A stretch of DNA of 33,532 bases from G963674505 sp964575975 (GTDB taxonomy: Bacteria > Desulfobacterota > Desulfobacteria > Desulfobacterales > SKZT01). Location: positions 1 through 33,532 of the forward strand of contig CAZNTU010000039.1 in the NCBI GenBank assembly GCA_964575975.1, given 5' to 3'. How positions within the stretch are numbered: the first letter of the stretch is position 1; each line of letters starts with the position of its first letter. A program made the position numbers and the translations under genes. Shown piece by piece: positions 31,246 to 33,532 of this stretch. The notes beneath the pieces are model-generated. The model was not told where the DNA came from and did not search any database. It worked only from the letters and a program-made list of their open reading frames with translations.

Positions 31246-32250
31246 ATGGCAATTAAGATAGGTATAAACGGTTTTGGAAGAATCGGCCGGATGGCTTTCC
31301 GAGCCGCCTTGAACAACCCCGAGGTCGAGATCGCCGCGATCAACGATTTGACCGACGCGGCGACCATGGCCCATCTGCTCAAATACGATTCCGTTCACGG
31401 AAGGCTCGGCTTGAATATTTACGGGGAACAGGGCGCGATCAGGGTCGGAGACCGCTCGGTTCCGTTCACGGCGGTCAAGGACCCGGAAAAGCTCCAATGG
31501 GCGGACTGGGGGGTCGACATAGTTCTGGAATGCACGGGACTTTTTCGTGACCACGACAACGCTTCGAAGCACCTGTCCGCCGGCGCGCGCAAGGTGATCA
31601 TTTCCGCGCCGGCCAAAAACCCGGATATTACGATCGTAATGGGCGTAAACGACAACCATTACGACCCCCGCGCCCATCATATCGTCTCGAACGCGTCGTG
31701 TACCACCAACTGCCTGGCGCCCGTGGCCAAGGTATTGCTGGAGAACTTCGGAATCCAGCGGGGGCTGATGACCACCATACACTCCTACACCGGCGACCAG
31801 AGGCTTGTGGATTTTCCCCACAAGGATCTCCGGAGGGCAAGGGCCGCAGCCATGTCCATGATTCCAACCACTACGGGAGCGGCGGCCGCCGTCGGTCTGG
31901 TGCTGCCGGAACTCGCCGGCAAGCTCAACGGCCTCGCGGTGAGGGTGCCCACCCCCAACGTTTCCCTGGTCGATTTGGTGGCCACTGTGGCGAAGGAGGA
32001 TGTCACCGTTTCCGACGTCAACGACGCCCTGAAGAACGCTTCCGAAAAACTGATGCCGAAAATCCTGGGCTTCACCGAGGCTCCCCTGGTTTCCATCGAT
32101 TTCAACGGCACCTCGTACTCTTCCATCGTGGACGCGTCCGTCACCTACGTCGTGGGCAACATGGTCAAAGTGTTGGCGTGGTACGACAACGAATCCGGTT
32201 ATTCCCACAGGATGATCGATCTTGCGGTCATGATCGGATCGAGACTGTAA
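31246..32250 (+). CDS. gapA: Glyceraldehyde-3-phosphate dehydrogenase
   Basis: Glycolytic/gluconeogenic enzyme, 334 residues. The Rossmann motif is NGFGRIGR (8-15). The catalytic cysteine is C152 in SNASCTTNCLAP and the base is H179. The acidic residue in INDLTD (near 34) suggests NAD preference. The C-terminal WYDNESGYSHRM is standard. GGAGG precedes the ATG. tpiA follows after 22 bp; the pgk gene that often lies between is absent. Confidence 0.96.
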   Translation: MAIKIGINGFGRIGRMAFRAALNNPEVEIAAINDLTDAATMAHLLKYDSVHGRLGLNIYGEQGAIRVGDRSVPFTAVKDPEKLQWADWGVDIVLECTGLFRDHDNASKHLSAGARKVIISAPAKNPDITIVMGVNDNHYDPRAHHIVSNASCTTNCLAPVAKVLLENFGIQRGLMTTIHSYTGDQRLVDFPHKDLRRARAAAMSMIPTTTGAAAAVGLVLPELAGKLNGLAVRVPTPNVSLVDLVATVAKEDVTVSDVNDALKNASEKLMPKILGFTEAPLVSIDFNGTSYSSIVDASVTYVVGNMVKVLAWYDNESGYSHRMIDLAVMIGSRL

Positions 32251-32272
32251 CCCAAAGAACGGGAGAGTAGAC

Positions 32273-33028
32273 ATGTCTGAACGAAAGCCAATGATCGCCG
32301 GCAACTGGAAGATGTTCAAGACCGTTCCGGAAGCCGTCGAAACCGCCGAAAAACTGGCGAGGCTCTTGGATTCGCCGCCGGAGGCGGAGGTAATGATCGC
32401 CCCGACCCACGTCCAGCTCCATGCCGTTTCCAAAGTGCTCGAGGGAACGCCGGTGAAGCTGGGGGCACAGGATCTTCATTGGGAAAAGCAAGGCGCTTTC
32501 ACCGGCGCTATTTCGGCCGGCATGCTTGTTTCCGCCGGTTGCTCGTATGTTATCGTCGGCCATTCCGAGCGGCGCCAGTATTTCGGGGAAACCGACGAAA
32601 CCGTGAACAAAAAAATCCGGGCCGCTCTCGAAAGCGGGCTCAAGCCGATCATGTGCGTAGGCGAAACGGAAAAACAGCGGGAAAACGAAGAAACGTTTTC
32701 TGTGCTTGACAAACAGGTCCGAATTGGTTTAAAAGACATCCCTTGTAACGATCTGGCGTCCCTTGTGATCGCCTACGAGCCAGTATGGGCGATCGGCACC
32801 GGTAAGACGGCCACTATCGGGCAAGCGCAGGAGGTCCATCGATATATAAGAGGTTTGATGGAAAAAAGTTGTGGAAATTCTCTTGCCAAAACCCTCCGAA
32901 TATTGTATGGGGGGAGCGTCAAACCGGAGAACGTCTCGGAGTTGATGTCGATGCCGGATTTGGACGGTGCCCTTGTCGGAGGCGCGAGCTTGGATGCGGA
33001 AACGTTCGGGAAGATTGTTTACTATTAA
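32273..33028 (+). CDS. tpiA: Triose-phosphate isomerase
   Basis: Interconverts dihydroxyacetone phosphate and glyceraldehyde-3-phosphate. 251 residues. Catalytic residues are all visible: N11 and K13 (GNWKM), H97 (GHSERR) and E169 (AYEPVWAIGTGK, which is followed by the flexible loop). LYGGSVKPEN and GALVGGASLD close the barrel. GGGAGAG lies before the ATG. It lies between gapA and secG. Confidence 0.97.
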   Translation: MSERKPMIAGNWKMFKTVPEAVETAEKLARLLDSPPEAEVMIAPTHVQLHAVSKVLEGTPVKLGAQDLHWEKQGAFTGAISAGMLVSAGCSYVIVGHSERRQYFGETDETVNKKIRAALESGLKPIMCVGETEKQRENEETFSVLDKQVRIGLKDIPCNDLASLVIAYEPVWAIGTGKTATIGQAQEVHRYIRGLMEKSCGNSLAKTLRILYGGSVKPENVSELMSMPDLDGALVGGASLDAETFGKIVYY

Positions 33029-33079
33029 ACAGGCATAAAAATTTAAAACAATACGAAATATACGGATCAGATAAACTAT

Positions 33080-33445
33080 ATGGCTGTAGTTTTAATCATA
33101 ATACATGTAATCGTATGTATCGCGCTGATAATGATTGTTCTGCTCCAGACCGGAAAAGGGGCGGACATGGGTGCGGCTTTCGGAGGAGGCGGCAGCCAGA
33201 CTCTTTTCGGCAGCACGGGGGCCTCGACTTTTTTGAGCAAAGCGACCACGGTCGCCGCCGTGGTTTTCATGCTGACCTCCTTGACGCTGGCCTATCGGTC
33301 GAGCCACAGAAGCGCGGAGTCCATTATGCAAGACACGAAACCCCCTGTTGAAAAGCCTGCGGACGTCTCGCCGGCCCCGACCGAAGACGCGAAACCCGCC
33401 GCCGGCGAGACAGAGAATGGCAACGCCGGGGGGGCGGAAAAGTAA
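33080..33445 (+). CDS. secG: Preprotein translocase subunit SecG
   Basis: Small inner-membrane subunit of SecYEG. 121 residues with two membrane segments (about 3-21 and 53-72). The cytoplasmic loop between them is the family hallmark: LLQTGKGADMGAAFGGG and TLFGSTGASTFL. A Pro/Ala/Glu-rich tail (75-121) extends beyond the conserved part, as is common in this group. The ribosome-binding site is weak. A tRNA-Leu(GAG) starts 16 bp later. Confidence 0.95.
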   Translation: MAVVLIIIHVIVCIALIMIVLLQTGKGADMGAAFGGGGSQTLFGSTGASTFLSKATTVAAVVFMLTSLTLAYRSSHRSAESIMQDTKPPVEKPADVSPAPTEDAKPAAGETENGNAGGAEK

Positions 33446-33460
33446 AAAAAGCAAAGAATT

Positions 33461-33532
33461 GCCGAAGTGGTGGAAATGGTAGACACGCTATCTTGAGGGG
33501 GTAGTGGGGAGACCCGTGCCGGTTCAAGTCCG
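33461..33532 (+). tRNA. tRNA-Leu(GAG), truncated by the window end
   Basis: Starts with the acceptor arm GCCGAAG (33461-33467). The D arm contains TGGTAGACACG. The anticodon stem CTATC/GGTAG encloses TTGAGGG, with anticodon GAG at 33495-33497. A long variable arm (class II) and the T-arm GGTTCAAGTCC follow. The 3' acceptor half lies beyond base 33532. The secG-tRNA-Leu(GAG) order is also found in E. coli (secG-leuU). Confidence 0.93.

Overview
The window looks like a core chromosomal segment of a Gram-negative, moderately GC-rich bacterium, most like Desulfobacterota (former Deltaproteobacteria). This rests on gene content and order, not on a tree. LPS genes (kdsA, kdsC, lptC, lptA, lptB) sit directly before rpoN, hpf and ptsN. 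A DUF39 'homocysteine biosynthesis' protein, two-subunit LeuC/LeuD, RapA and NtrB-like signalling genes are also present. No phage, insertion sequence, CRISPR array or plasmid gene was seen.

Layout. 1-330: non-coding leader with a terminator-like hairpin and possibly a small RNA, then lepA. 2254-4929 (+): leuC, leuD, a hotdog thioesterase and a small unknown gene that meets rapA (-) stop-to-stop. 7785-7968: an inverted-repeat element between rapA and uppP (both -). 8803-9199: a divergent control region holding a long imperfect hairpin. 9200-11098 (+): a fused DAHP synthase-prephenate dehydratase. 11126-13132: a PGPGW-like membrane protein (-), a winged-helix protein (+), a 25-bp perfect palindrome and a TPR protein (-). 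13341-15407 (-): a TrpD-like phosphoribosyltransferase with altered acceptor-site residues, coupled to a zinc dehydrogenase. 15423-15865: a control region with a strong sigma-54 promoter match and two upstream dyads, before an HU/IHF gene and a soluble histidine kinase (+).

24405 down to 17302 (-): M23 peptidase, DUF39 protein, thpR, recA and alaS, ending in a clear terminator. alaS contains a 10-N assembly gap. 24506-33445 (+): kdsA (behind an 18-codon leader ORF that overlaps its start), kdsC, lptC, lptA, lptB, rpoN, hpf, ptsN, a mannose-type EIIA, gapA, tpiA and secG. The window ends inside a tRNA-Leu(GAG).

Themes. Kdo synthesis (KdsA, KdsC) and LPS transport (LptC, LptA, LptB) serve the outer membrane. 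UppP and the M23 peptidase serve the wall. RpoN, PtsN, Hpf and EIIA form the conserved nitrogen-PTS neighbourhood, here without hprK or rapZ. The most unusual items are the AroF-PheA fusion, the TrpD-like/dehydrogenase pair, the sigma-54 control region before the HU/IHF gene, and several long intergenic hairpins.
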